From positions 62,001 to 126,000 of the forward strand of contig NZ_JAJUKH010000013.1 in NCBI RefSeq assembly GCF_021538675.1: 64,000 nucleotides of DNA, in the 5' to 3' direction. Position 1 is the first letter of the stretch; every line of letters begins with the position of its first letter. The notes under the pieces were generated by a model. The model saw only the letters and a program-made list of their open reading frames with translations. It did not search any database and was not told where the DNA came from. This document shows positions 34,194 to 41,823 of the stretch, piece after piece. A program made the position numbers and the translations under genes. This stretch comes from Paenarthrobacter sp. AR 02. Its GTDB lineage: Bacteria > Actinomycetota > Actinomycetes > Actinomycetales > Micrococcaceae.

Positions 34194-36737
34194 GTGCGTA
34201 TCCCACTTTCCTGGCTGCGTGAATTCGCGCAGGTCCCGGCCGATGCAACGGCCGAAGACGTCATGGCTGACCTGGTCAAGGTCGGCTTTGAAGAAGAAGC
34301 AGTCCACCGTCCCACGGATGAACTCAGTGGCCCGATCGTCGTAGGCCAGGTCCTGAGCCTGGTCAAGGAGCCGCAATCCAACGGCAAGACCATCAACTGG
34401 TGCCAGGTCCGCGTCGTTCCCGAAGGACAGGAGCAGACCCTCACCGGCAAGGGGATTGATCCTTCCGGCGTGCAGGGCATCATCTGCGGTGCGCACAACT
34501 TTGTTGAGGGCGACAAAGTAGTTGTCACCCTGCCCGGTGCTGTGCTGCCGGGAAACTTCCAGATTTCCGCGCGCAAGACCTACGGCCACTTGTCCGCAGG
34601 CATGATCGCTTCCGTCCGTGAACTGGGCATTGGCGATGACCACGATGGCATCCTGGTGCTGTCCAGCATTGGCTTGGATCCCGAAATCGGCACCGACGCG
34701 ATGGAACTCCTGGGCCTTTATGACCAGGCAGCGGAAATCAACGTCACCCCGGACCGCGGATATGCGTTCTCCATCCGCGGTGTTGCGCGGGAGTATGCCC
34801 ATGCAACGGGAACATCGTTCGTAGATCCGGCGTCGAAGGTCAACGCGCCGGCCTCCCTCCAGGGCGGCTACGGAGTCAAGCTCAACGACGACGCACCCAT
34901 CTACGGAAAGCCCGGCTGTGACCGCTTCGTTGCGCGCACCGTCCGCGGCGTGGATGCTTCGCGTCCCACCCCGCCGTGGATGTCCTCGCGCCTTCGCCTG
35001 GCCGGAGTACGCTCCATCTCCTTGCCCGTGGATATCTCCAACTACGTGATGCTGGAGCTCGGCCAGCCGAACCACTGCTACGACCTCGATAAGCTCTCGG
35101 GCGACATCGTGGTCCGGCGTGCCGTCACGGGGGAGAAGATCACCACCCTCGATGGCAAGGAGCGTACGCTCGACGTCGAGGACCTGCTGATCACTGATGG
35201 CTCCGGCGCCATTGGCATCGCCGGTGTCATGGGTGGCGCCCACACTGAGGTGTCGGATTCCACGACCAACATCCTGGTTGAAGCCGCGCACTTCGACGAA
35301 GTATCCATTGCCCGGTCGCGTCGCCGCCACAAGCTGCCGTCCGAAGCGTCCAAGCGCTTCGAGCGCGGCGTCGACTGGCACGTGGCCAACATTGCCGCCC
35401 AGCGCGTCGTGGACCTCTTGGTAGAGCTGGCCGGCGGTACGGCAGACGAGGCGGGGACCGACGTCGGAACCGCCCCTGACCCCGTCACCATCGAGCTGCC
35501 CGCTGAGTTCGCTGCTGCCCGGATCGGTATCGAGTTCACCGACGAGCAGATCACAACCTCACTTGAGGATCTGGGGGCCGTGGTGGAGAAGACTGCCGCC
35601 GGCTACCGGGTGACTGCTCCGAGTTGGCGTAATGACCTCGAAACCAAGGAGGACCTCTCTGAGGAAATCGCACGGCTGGTTGGCTACGACAACATCCCGT
35701 CAACCCTCCCGGTAGCGCCTCCGGGCCGTGGCTTGACCCGCAGCCAGCAGCAGAAGCGTCGTGTTGTCCAGGCCTTGGCTGATGCAGGGCTCACCGAGGT
35801 GCTGTCATACCCGTTCGTTTCCAAAGCCGCCAACGACACCTTCGGTGTTGCGGAGGAAGGCGCGGAACGTCCGGCATTGAAGCTGGCTAACCCGATCAGC
35901 GAGGAGAACGGCTACCTCCGTACGTCCATCCTCCCTGGCCTCATTGAGGTAGCACGCCGCAACCACTCACGCGGTTTCCGCGACCTGGCACTGTACGAAG
36001 TGGGTTCGGTCTTCCTTCCGGGCGACAAGCTTGGTACGGAGTCCATCCCGCCGTTGGGCGTCAGGCCTTCAGATGAGGTGCTTGATGCGTTGTACGACGG
36101 CGTCCCGCACCAGCCGCTGCACGTCGGCGCTGTCCTGACCGGCCACGACTCGCCGGCTGCCGCGACGCACCAGCCCCGCGCCTGGGATTGGGCAGACGCC
36201 CTGGACGTTGCCCGCCTCATTTCCGACGTTCTTGGGGTTGAACTGGTTGTCAGCCAGGGTAGCCACCAGGCGTTCCACCCGGGGCGTGCCGCTGAGCTTT
36301 CCCTGCGGAACGGCGATGTTGTCGGTTACGCGGGAGAGCTCCACCCGAAGCTCCTGGCAGCACACGACATGCCTGCGCGATCTGTGGCTATCGAAGTCAA
36401 CGTCGAGGCATTGTTTGAAGCCGCTGCGGACGTGATTGTTGCCAAGCACATCTCCGGGTTCCCTGTTGCGACGCAGGACGTTGCGCTGGTGGTTCCGCAG
36501 GATGTACCAGCAGACCAGGTTTTGGCTGCCCTGCGCGAAGGTGCAGGTGAACTCCTTGAGGATGTCGCCTTGTTCGACGTTTACGTGGGTCCGGGCATCG
36601 AAGAGGGGAAGAAGTCGCTGGCCTTCGGACTGCGTTTCCGTGCCAACGACCGCACACTGACTGCCGACGAAGCGTCAGAAGCTCGGGCCTCGGCTGTCGC
36701 AGTCGCCGCTGAACGCTTCGGTGCTGTCCAGCGCTGA
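34194..36737 (+). CDS. pheT: Phenylalanine--tRNA ligase beta subunit
   Basis: An 847-residue partner of PheS in the (alpha-beta)2 enzyme. The order is a tRNA-binding domain (about 42-155, QVLSLVKEPQSNGKTINWCQ), B3/4 editing domain, B5 domain, the inactive synthetase-like core (LANPISEENGYLRTSILPGL), and a C-terminal FDX-ACB anticodon-binding domain (SGFPVATQDVALVVPQDVPA). The start is GTG 34194. It is followed by a clear terminator. Confidence 0.97.
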   Translation: MRIPLSWLREFAQVPADATAEDVMADLVKVGFEEEAVHRPTDELSGPIVVGQVLSLVKEPQSNGKTINWCQVRVVPEGQEQTLTGKGIDPSGVQGIICGAHNFVEGDKVVVTLPGAVLPGNFQISARKTYGHLSAGMIASVRELGIGDDHDGILVLSSIGLDPEIGTDAMELLGLYDQAAEINVTPDRGYAFSIRGVAREYAHATGTSFVDPASKVNAPASLQGGYGVKLNDDAPIYGKPGCDRFVARTVRGVDASRPTPPWMSSRLRLAGVRSISLPVDISNYVMLELGQPNHCYDLDKLSGDIVVRRAVTGEKITTLDGKERTLDVEDLLITDGSGAIGIAGVMGGAHTEVSDSTTNILVEAAHFDEVSIARSRRRHKLPSEASKRFERGVDWHVANIAAQRVVDLLVELAGGTADEAGTDVGTAPDPVTIELPAEFAAARIGIEFTDEQITTSLEDLGAVVEKTAAGYRVTAPSWRNDLETKEDLSEEIARLVGYDNIPSTLPVAPPGRGLTRSQQQKRRVVQALADAGLTEVLSYPFVSKAANDTFGVAEEGAERPALKLANPISEENGYLRTSILPGLIEVARRNHSRGFRDLALYEVGSVFLPGDKLGTESIPPLGVRPSDEVLDALYDGVPHQPLHVGAVLTGHDSPAAATHQPRAWDWADALDVARLISDVLGVELVVSQGSHQAFHPGRAAELSLRNGDVVGYAGELHPKLLAAHDMPARSVAIEVNVEALFEAAADVIVAKHISGFPVATQDVALVVPQDVPADQVLAALREGAGELLEDVALFDVYVGPGIEEGKKSLAFGLRFRANDRTLTADEASEARASAVAVAAERFGAVQR

Positions 36738-36754
36738 TCCCGCAGTTGCACGCT

Positions 36755-36787
36755 AAATCCCCGGAACCTCCTCGGTTCCGGGGATTT
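36755..36787 (+). terminator. pheST terminator
   Basis: A 14-bp perfect stem (36755-36768 with 36774-36787), TCCTC loop, followed by TTCGTTTT; it lies 18 nt after the pheT stop. Confidence 0.92.
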
Positions 36788-36817
36788 TCGTTTTATCGAG
36801 ATTCCACTCCCAGCATA

Positions 36818-36880
36818 TTGACAGACTATTCACACATGTATGACAGTTTTGTCATGCACATGTGAAACATGTGTATCACA
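36818..36880 (+). promoter_or_regulatory. Promoter with nested inverted repeats before the secreted protease
   Basis: TTGACA (36818-36823) and TATGAC (36839-36844, 15-nt spacing) form a possible promoter. The latter lies inside a symmetric array: CACATGT (36833-36839) with ACATGTG (36858-36864), enclosing ATGACA (36840-36845) and TGTCAT (36850-36855). A third CATGTGTATCACA follows. The region is much richer in A and T than its surroundings and looks like an operator. Confidence 0.55.
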
Positions 36881-36923
36881 TCCCTCGCACGGCTCTCCAA
36901 GGGCCGTCCCTTGAAAGGTACCC

Positions 36924-37790
36924 ATGAAAAAGCAGAATGTTGCTGTGCTTGTCGGGGCTGCGGTAATGGCTTTGACGTCCTCGCTTGGAGGAGCTGCCAT
37001 GGCGTCAGAGCCGACGCCGCAACCAGCGTCCGCCGAGGTCCAGCCCGTGTCCCACACCGTGGATAAGTCCCAGACGTCCGGCTCCGCCGCGTCCCCGTTG
37101 GCCGACCGTTATTCCATCGCCGCGCCCACCAAGAATGGGGGTGCCTCTACGGATTCAGTCATCGGCGCTGACGGCCGGGTCCAGATCACCAACACCACGG
37201 CAGCACCCAACCGCTCCATCGTGCAGATTGAATTCAACGGCGGTTACATCTGTTCCGGTTCGCTCATCTCCGACGACACCGTGCTGACCGCCGGGCACTG
37301 TGTCCACACGGGCGGCACGGGTTCCACAGCTGATTACTCCTGGGGGGTCAAAGTAGCGCCGGGTCGGAATGGGTCGAGCAACCCTTACGGTACCTGCGGT
37401 GCTACCCAACTCCTCACGGACCAGCGCTGGATCGACTCGGCCAACACCAACGCCGACTGGGGCGTCATTAAACTCGACTGCACCATTGGCAACACCACCG
37501 GGTGGCTCAATTACACCGGTACGACGGCCAGCCTGAACGGAACCACCGCAACAGTGCGCGGCTACCCGGGCGACAAGGCATTTGGAACCATGTGGTCCAT
37601 GACGGGCACCATCGACAGCTCCGCAACCGAAAAGGTCTACTACAAGATGGACACCTACGGCGGCCAGAGTGGAGCACCTGTATACAACAGCTCCAACACC
37701 ATCGTTGCCATCCACACCAACGGTGGCAGCACCAACTCCGGTACCCGAATCACGCCCACCCTGGCTAACTATCTGACCTCGGTGAAGTAG
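36924..37790 (+). CDS. Secreted trypsin-fold serine protease (V8/glutamyl-endopeptidase type)
   Basis: A 288-residue secreted protease. A Sec signal peptide spans about 1-27 (KKQN, then VAVLVGAAVMALTSSLGGAA), followed by a Ser/Pro-rich propeptide to about 85. The mature domain has catalytic His125 (LTAGHC), Asp178 (NADWGVIKLD) and Ser249 (YGGQSGAPVY). The I-C-S-G-S-L-I and G-Y-P-G-D segments resemble the S1B group containing staphylococcal V8 protease, so cleavage after acidic residues is possible but not shown. ATG 36924 has GAAAGG upstream. It is an independent unit between pheT's terminator and the convergent nitrilase gene. Confidence 0.88.
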   Translation: MKKQNVAVLVGAAVMALTSSLGGAAMASEPTPQPASAEVQPVSHTVDKSQTSGSAASPLADRYSIAAPTKNGGASTDSVIGADGRVQITNTTAAPNRSIVQIEFNGGYICSGSLISDDTVLTAGHCVHTGGTGSTADYSWGVKVAPGRNGSSNPYGTCGATQLLTDQRWIDSANTNADWGVIKLDCTIGNTTGWLNYTGTTASLNGTTATVRGYPGDKAFGTMWSMTGTIDSSATEKVYYKMDTYGGQSGAPVYNSSNTIVAIHTNGGSTNSGTRITPTLANYLTSVK

Positions 37791-37793
37791 GCG

Positions 37794-38780
37794 CTACAGG
37801 ATCTCGACTGGCCGGTCTGAGAAGCGCGCGGCTCGGGCGTCGAGCTCATTGCCCTGTGGTTGGCTGAGGGAGGCGTAGAGTTCCGGCCGGCGGCCCCGTA
37901 TCCACCGCCGGCCGGTTGAGAGAGGCACCAGGCCGAGGTCCAGCTCGGCCGTAACGATTGCTTCGCCTGCACTCCAGGTTTCTGCGATGATCGCCCCATA
38001 GGGGTCGATGATCATGGCGTTACCCGTGCGGATCTCGTCGTAGTCAGGGCCGACGCCGTTGCTGAAGATGATGAAAAGGCCGTTGTCGTGGGCGCGGGAA
38101 GGCAACCAGCGCATGAGCCACCCGCGCCCGTGGGGTCCACGGAAGGCCGCTTCAATGGCGGCAGGATCTGCTGCACGGTTTTCCCACAAGGTGCTGGGGA
38201 TGGGCTTCATTCCCCGGGGACTCCGGGAGTTGGTGCCACCGGTTTGATGAGGGGCCAGCAGCACTGTCGCGCCCAGGAGTGCTGTCGCCCGGACGTTTTC
38301 GACCAGGTTGTTGTCCCAGCAGATCAGGATTCCGGCTTTGACGCCCCAAGGGGTGTCAAAGACCGTGAACCGGGATCCGCTGTCGATCGCCTCGTGTTCA
38401 AAGGCGTGGATCTTCCGGTGGGTGTGCCGTGCTCCGTCGGGGAGGCATACCGTGTAGGAGTTGTAGAGTCTTCCGTCGCTGTCTGCCTCGAGGTATCCGA
38501 CGCCGATGCCTACGCCCAGATCCCGGGCGAGTTTCTGGACGGCGAGGATGCTGGGGCCGCCCTCCGTCTCGGCTAGTTGATGCAAGCGTTGGGGCGTGTG
38601 TCGCCGGAGGTGCCAGTAGCCGAGCAAGCACATTTCCGGGAACACGACCAGTTGCGAACCATCCATGGCTGCAGCGGTGGCGAGCCGGTGAATGGTCTCG
38701 AGGTTGAGGTCCGGACGGTCCTGGATTGCTTCGAACTGGACTGCCGAGGCGCGAAGTATGGTCTGTGGATTATCGGGCAT
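37794..38780 (-). CDS. Carbon-nitrogen hydrolase (nitrilase superfamily)
   Basis: A 328-residue nitrilase-fold hydrolase. The catalytic triad is Glu49 (VVFPEMCLLGY), Lys123 (THRKIHAFE) and Cys154 (GILICWDNN). This superfamily hydrolyses C-N bonds of amides, carbamoyl compounds or nitriles; the insertion IEAAFRGPHGRGWLMRWLPS makes the substrate hard to guess. ATG 38780 has AAGGAG about 4 nt upstream, better than the further in-frame ATG at 38825. The divergent LysR gene is its probable regulator. Confidence 0.87.
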   Translation of the reverse strand: MPDNPQTILRASAVQFEAIQDRPDLNLETIHRLATAAAMDGSQLVVFPEMCLLGYWHLRRHTPQRLHQLAETEGGPSILAVQKLARDLGVGIGVGYLEADSDGRLYNSYTVCLPDGARHTHRKIHAFEHEAIDSGSRFTVFDTPWGVKAGILICWDNNLVENVRATALLGATVLLAPHQTGGTNSRSPRGMKPIPSTLWENRAADPAAIEAAFRGPHGRGWLMRWLPSRAHDNGLFIIFSNGVGPDYDEIRTGNAMIIDPYGAIIAETWSAGEAIVTAELDLGLVPLSTGRRWIRGRRPELYASLSQPQGNELDARAARFSDRPVEIL

Positions 38781-38854
38781 GGGTTCTCCTTGGGTTTGTC
38801 TCTCCCATGCTTCTTGCGATGACACATTCTGTCTAATGAAAGTTTTGGCCTAAT

Positions 38855-38873
38855 CCATTCTGTTTTGGAATGG
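38855..38873. promoter_or_regulatory. Candidate LysR operator between nitrilase and lysR genes
   Basis: CCATTC-N7-GAATGG is an exact inverted repeat (38855-38860 and 38868-38873) that contains the T-N11-A LysR recognition form. It sits in the 162-nt divergent promoter region, about 75 nt from each start codon. Confidence 0.6.
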
Positions 38874-38942
38874 AATTGTTGGGTGTCTGCGTGCCGCACC
38901 GCAGTATGTGAACGGAACTTGTCCTGTCGATAGTGTTATGAG

Positions 38943-39824
38943 ATGGAACTACGCCTTTTGCGGTCGTTTATCGCGGTTGCCGTGAACCAGAACTTCGGGG
39001 CTGCTGCCAAGGCGCTGTCCACAACCCAACCCGCCCTGACCAAGCAGATCCAGGTCCTGGAACGGCAGGCGGGAACCACGCTGTTCACCCGGGGGCGCCA
39101 CGGTGCAGCGCTGACGTCTGCCGGCGAGGCGTTGCTGGTCGACGCGGTCGACCTGGTGCGCAGGGCGGATGCCTTGGCCCGGCGCATGGAGCGGGTAGCA
39201 GCGGGGGCTGAGGGTATTCTCAACGTGGGATTCGGGATGTCGACGATCGATGTAGCGCCCCAGTCTGTCGCGGCTTTCCGTGCGCGGCACCCCGGAATCG
39301 ACATCAAGCTCGAAGACATGTCCTCCTCCCGGCAGTTCGACGCACTCCGTGACGGCACGCTCAGCGTGGGGTTTGTTCGCATGCCTGCTCCGCAGGACAT
39401 TGCCGCCCGGGTGATTCGGCGGGACCATCTGGCACTCGCCATCCCTGCCGGTGAGCCTGTTCCCGGGACCGGTCGAAAGGGTCTGCGGGCTTGGCTCCAG
39501 GACCAGGCCTTGGTACGCCTCGTCCCCGCCCGCGGGCCGGGATTGGCCGCTCAAACAAGCGAGTTGTTTATGGATTTGGGGTGCAGTCCCACCACGGTGT
39601 ACGAAACGTCCGACCTGCTCACGGTCGTGGCCCTCGTAGCCGCCGGAGCGGGCCCTGCTGTGGTCCCCGCCAGCGCCTCGGCCATCATCCCCGCCGGCGT
39701 GCAGTTGGTAAAGGTCGATCTGGAGTCCGCGAGCTGGGACATTGGCATTGCCTGGCTTCGCGGGAGCACCAACCCGTTGCTTCCCTTGTTTGTGGAATCA
39801 ATCAAGGTCGTGGAAAAGGCATGA
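38943..39824 (+). CDS. LysR-family transcriptional regulator
   Basis: A 293-residue LysR protein. The winged helix is at 1-60 (ELRLLRSFIAVAVNQNFGAA, then AKALSTTQPALTKQIQVLER), followed by a linker helix and a two-lobed effector domain. ATG 38943 follows TAGTGT (38931-38936) by 6 nt, a leaderless start. By the usual divergent arrangement it should control the nitrilase gene. Its stop overlaps the phosphopantetheinyl transferase start by 4 nt, so the regulator and that enzyme are coupled, which is unusual. Confidence 0.9.
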   Translation: MELRLLRSFIAVAVNQNFGAAAKALSTTQPALTKQIQVLERQAGTTLFTRGRHGAALTSAGEALLVDAVDLVRRADALARRMERVAAGAEGILNVGFGMSTIDVAPQSVAAFRARHPGIDIKLEDMSSSRQFDALRDGTLSVGFVRMPAPQDIAARVIRRDHLALAIPAGEPVPGTGRKGLRAWLQDQALVRLVPARGPGLAAQTSELFMDLGCSPTTVYETSDLLTVVALVAAGAGPAVVPASASAIIPAGVQLVKVDLESASWDIGIAWLRGSTNPLLPLFVESIKVVEKA

Positions 39825-40471
39825 TCGACGACCTTTTGCTTGAGGTGCACCGGCTCGATGACATGCTGGCTTCTGCTGGGCACCCACCGGACCTGGGACA
39901 ACCGGCAAAGCGTCGGGCCTCCAGGTTTGCCAGCGCCAAGGACCGGGACGAATTCGTTGCGGCCCGGATTTCGCTGCAGCTGTTCGCTGCAACGCTCCTC
40001 AACGTGGAACCCCAGCAGCTCGTGGCGAACTATCACTGCCCGCAGTGCGGGCAAGGCCAGGACCACGGCCGTCCCGGGTTCCTGCTCGACGGCGGCCCCG
40101 CACCTCTCGCGCTCAGCGCGTCCCGGGCGTCGGGCTGGCTACTACTGGCCGGCGTCGCCCATGCTCCCGAAGAACTACGGTTGGGAGTGGATCTTGAATC
40201 GACTGGCACAGCAACCTTCGAAGGCTTCGACGACGTCGCGCTGACCGCAACCGAGAAACGCTTACTGTCCACCATCCCGGATCAGGAGCGAGATAGTCAG
40301 CGCGCGCGGCTGTGGGCGCGCAAAGAGGCTTGGCTAAAGATGACCGGGGAAGGCCTGCGGCACAACCCGGCAGAGTTGGATGTGCTGGAGCGCCGCGGTG
40401 TGCAGGACCTGGACATTGTCGGCGGCCGGGCGCTGCCGGACGGACTGGTGGCCGCCTTGGCGATCGGCTAA
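39821..40471 (+). CDS. 4'-phosphopantetheinyl transferase (Sfp type)
   Basis: A 216-residue enzyme that attaches the phosphopantetheine arm of CoA to a carrier-protein serine. The Mg/CoA motif is RLGVDLE near 122-128, the second is LWARKEAWLKMTGEGL near 165, and YHCPQCGQGQDHGRP is the cysteine/histidine segment typical of actinobacterial members. ATG 39821 overlaps the lysR stop. The most evident client is the carrier domain of the Pls-type synthetase encoded 1.3 kb away, on the opposite strand. Its 3' end overlaps the M1 peptidase gene by 4 nt. Confidence 0.88.
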   Translation: MIDDLLLEVHRLDDMLASAGHPPDLGQPAKRRASRFASAKDRDEFVAARISLQLFAATLLNVEPQQLVANYHCPQCGQGQDHGRPGFLLDGGPAPLALSASRASGWLLLAGVAHAPEELRLGVDLESTGTATFEGFDDVALTATEKRLLSTIPDQERDSQRARLWARKEAWLKMTGEGLRHNPAELDVLERRGVQDLDIVGGRALPDGLVAALAIG

Positions 40472-41811
40472 CGCGGTGACGGCAGCGCGGGAAGTGCTGC
40501 CTCGTACAGCCACGGACGGAGAACGGCAGCGGCATCCAATCCCGGAATGAATGCGTTCGCGGCTACGATGAAGGCTTCCGTGGACACTGACCCGTGCCGG
40601 TTCTTGGCTGTCCAATGATGGAGGAAACCGAAGAACGCCTCGTCGCCGGCCGCCATTCGTATGGCGTGAACCGCCAAGGCCCCACGTTTGTAGACCCGGT
40701 CATCGAACATCAGCTCCGGGCCGGGGTCGCCAACCAGCAGGTCCTGCGGCCCGGCGTCGAGCCTCTTCCACGCGGCCGTAGCCCGCGCTGCGACAGTCAT
40801 GGTCCCGGATTCCTCGGACCACAACCACTCGGCGTAACAAGCGAAGCCTTCGTGCAGCCAGATATCTTTCCAGCTGTTGACGGTCAGGGAGTTCCCGAAC
40901 CACTGGTGGGAAAGTTCGTGGGCGATCAGCCGCTGGGATTCCCAGGCGTCGCGCATATGGTTGCGACCGAAAATGGAGACCGTTTGGGCCTCCAAGGGGA
41001 TTTCCAGCTCGTCTTCGGTGACCACGGACGTGTAATCGCTGAACGGGTACGGTCCGAAGCAATCCTCGAAAGTCCGCATCATGTCCGGCTGGCGTTCCAG
41101 ACCCCGCAAGGCGTCGGTCGCCATTTCGGGGGTAACGGCAACGAACTGGGGCACCCGGTGGTGGGTATCGTCGGCCTGCAAGGGCACCTTGGTGTAGCGG
41201 CCGATCTGCACGGTGGCCAGGTACGTCGCCATCGGCTCGGACTGCTCGTAGACCCAGGTTTCCCTGCTGGACTTCCGGGAGTGTGATACGAGCCGCCCAT
41301 TGCATACCGGACGGTAGTTGTCATCGGTGGTCACCGAGATGAGGAAGCTCGACTTGTAGCGGGGGTGGTCATTGCAAGGGAACCAGGACGCTGCGCCGTT
41401 CGGCTGGCCGGCCACCAGTACGCCGTCGTTCAATTCCTCCCAGCCAACATCTCCCCACAATCCGCGGCGGGGTTGCGGATTGCCGTCGTAGCGGATCTCC
41501 AGTGAGAACTGTTGGCCGGGCTTGAGCGCGGACGGGGGAGCCAGGACCAGGTGCTGGGCCCTGTGGCTGAATTTCTGGAGCTTCTTGCCATCCAGCTGGA
41601 CCTTGGTGGCCCGCAATCCCACCAGGTCCAGGACTATCTGCGCTGTCTGTTCCAACGCCGTGCACCGCAGGACCGCCTTGCCGATCAGCTTGTTGCTGCC
41701 CAGCCTGACGTCGAGGTCCAACTCATACCGGTCCACACGGTAGCTGGTGCTGCCGTGGTCCAGGGTGTAGGGGTCGGCTTCGGGCATGGGGGTGGTGATG
41801 GGTGCGGTCAT
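40468..41811 (-). CDS. M1-family zinc metallopeptidase
   Basis: A 447-residue gluzincin. The zinc site is HELSHQWFGN near 296-305 with the third ligand Glu in WLHEGFACYAEWL. The usual exopeptidase GAMEN motif is replaced by LEIPLEAQT, so classical N-terminal amine binding is in doubt. No signal peptide is evident and the ERAP-like C-terminal domain of full-length PepN is missing, as in many short actinobacterial members. It begins 12 nt after the stop of the Pls-type synthetase gene, so both are probably co-transcribed. Confidence 0.9.
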   Translation of the reverse strand: MTAPITTPMPEADPYTLDHGSTSYRVDRYELDLDVRLGSNKLIGKAVLRCTALEQTAQIVLDLVGLRATKVQLDGKKLQKFSHRAQHLVLAPPSALKPGQQFSLEIRYDGNPQPRRGLWGDVGWEELNDGVLVAGQPNGAASWFPCNDHPRYKSSFLISVTTDDNYRPVCNGRLVSHSRKSSRETWVYEQSEPMATYLATVQIGRYTKVPLQADDTHHRVPQFVAVTPEMATDALRGLERQPDMMRTFEDCFGPYPFSDYTSVVTEDELEIPLEAQTVSIFGRNHMRDAWESQRLIAHELSHQWFGNSLTVNSWKDIWLHEGFACYAEWLWSEESGTMTVAARATAAWKRLDAGPQDLLVGDPGPELMFDDRVYKRGALAVHAIRMAAGDEAFFGFLHHWTAKNRHGSVSTEAFIVAANAFIPGLDAAAVLRPWLYEAALPALPSPR

Positions 41812-41823
41812 GATCTGCCCAAT

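Noticed and set aside
34188-35381. 397-codon minus-strand open frame antisense to pheT
   Set aside because: It overlaps conserved PheT domains and has no recognisable motif.
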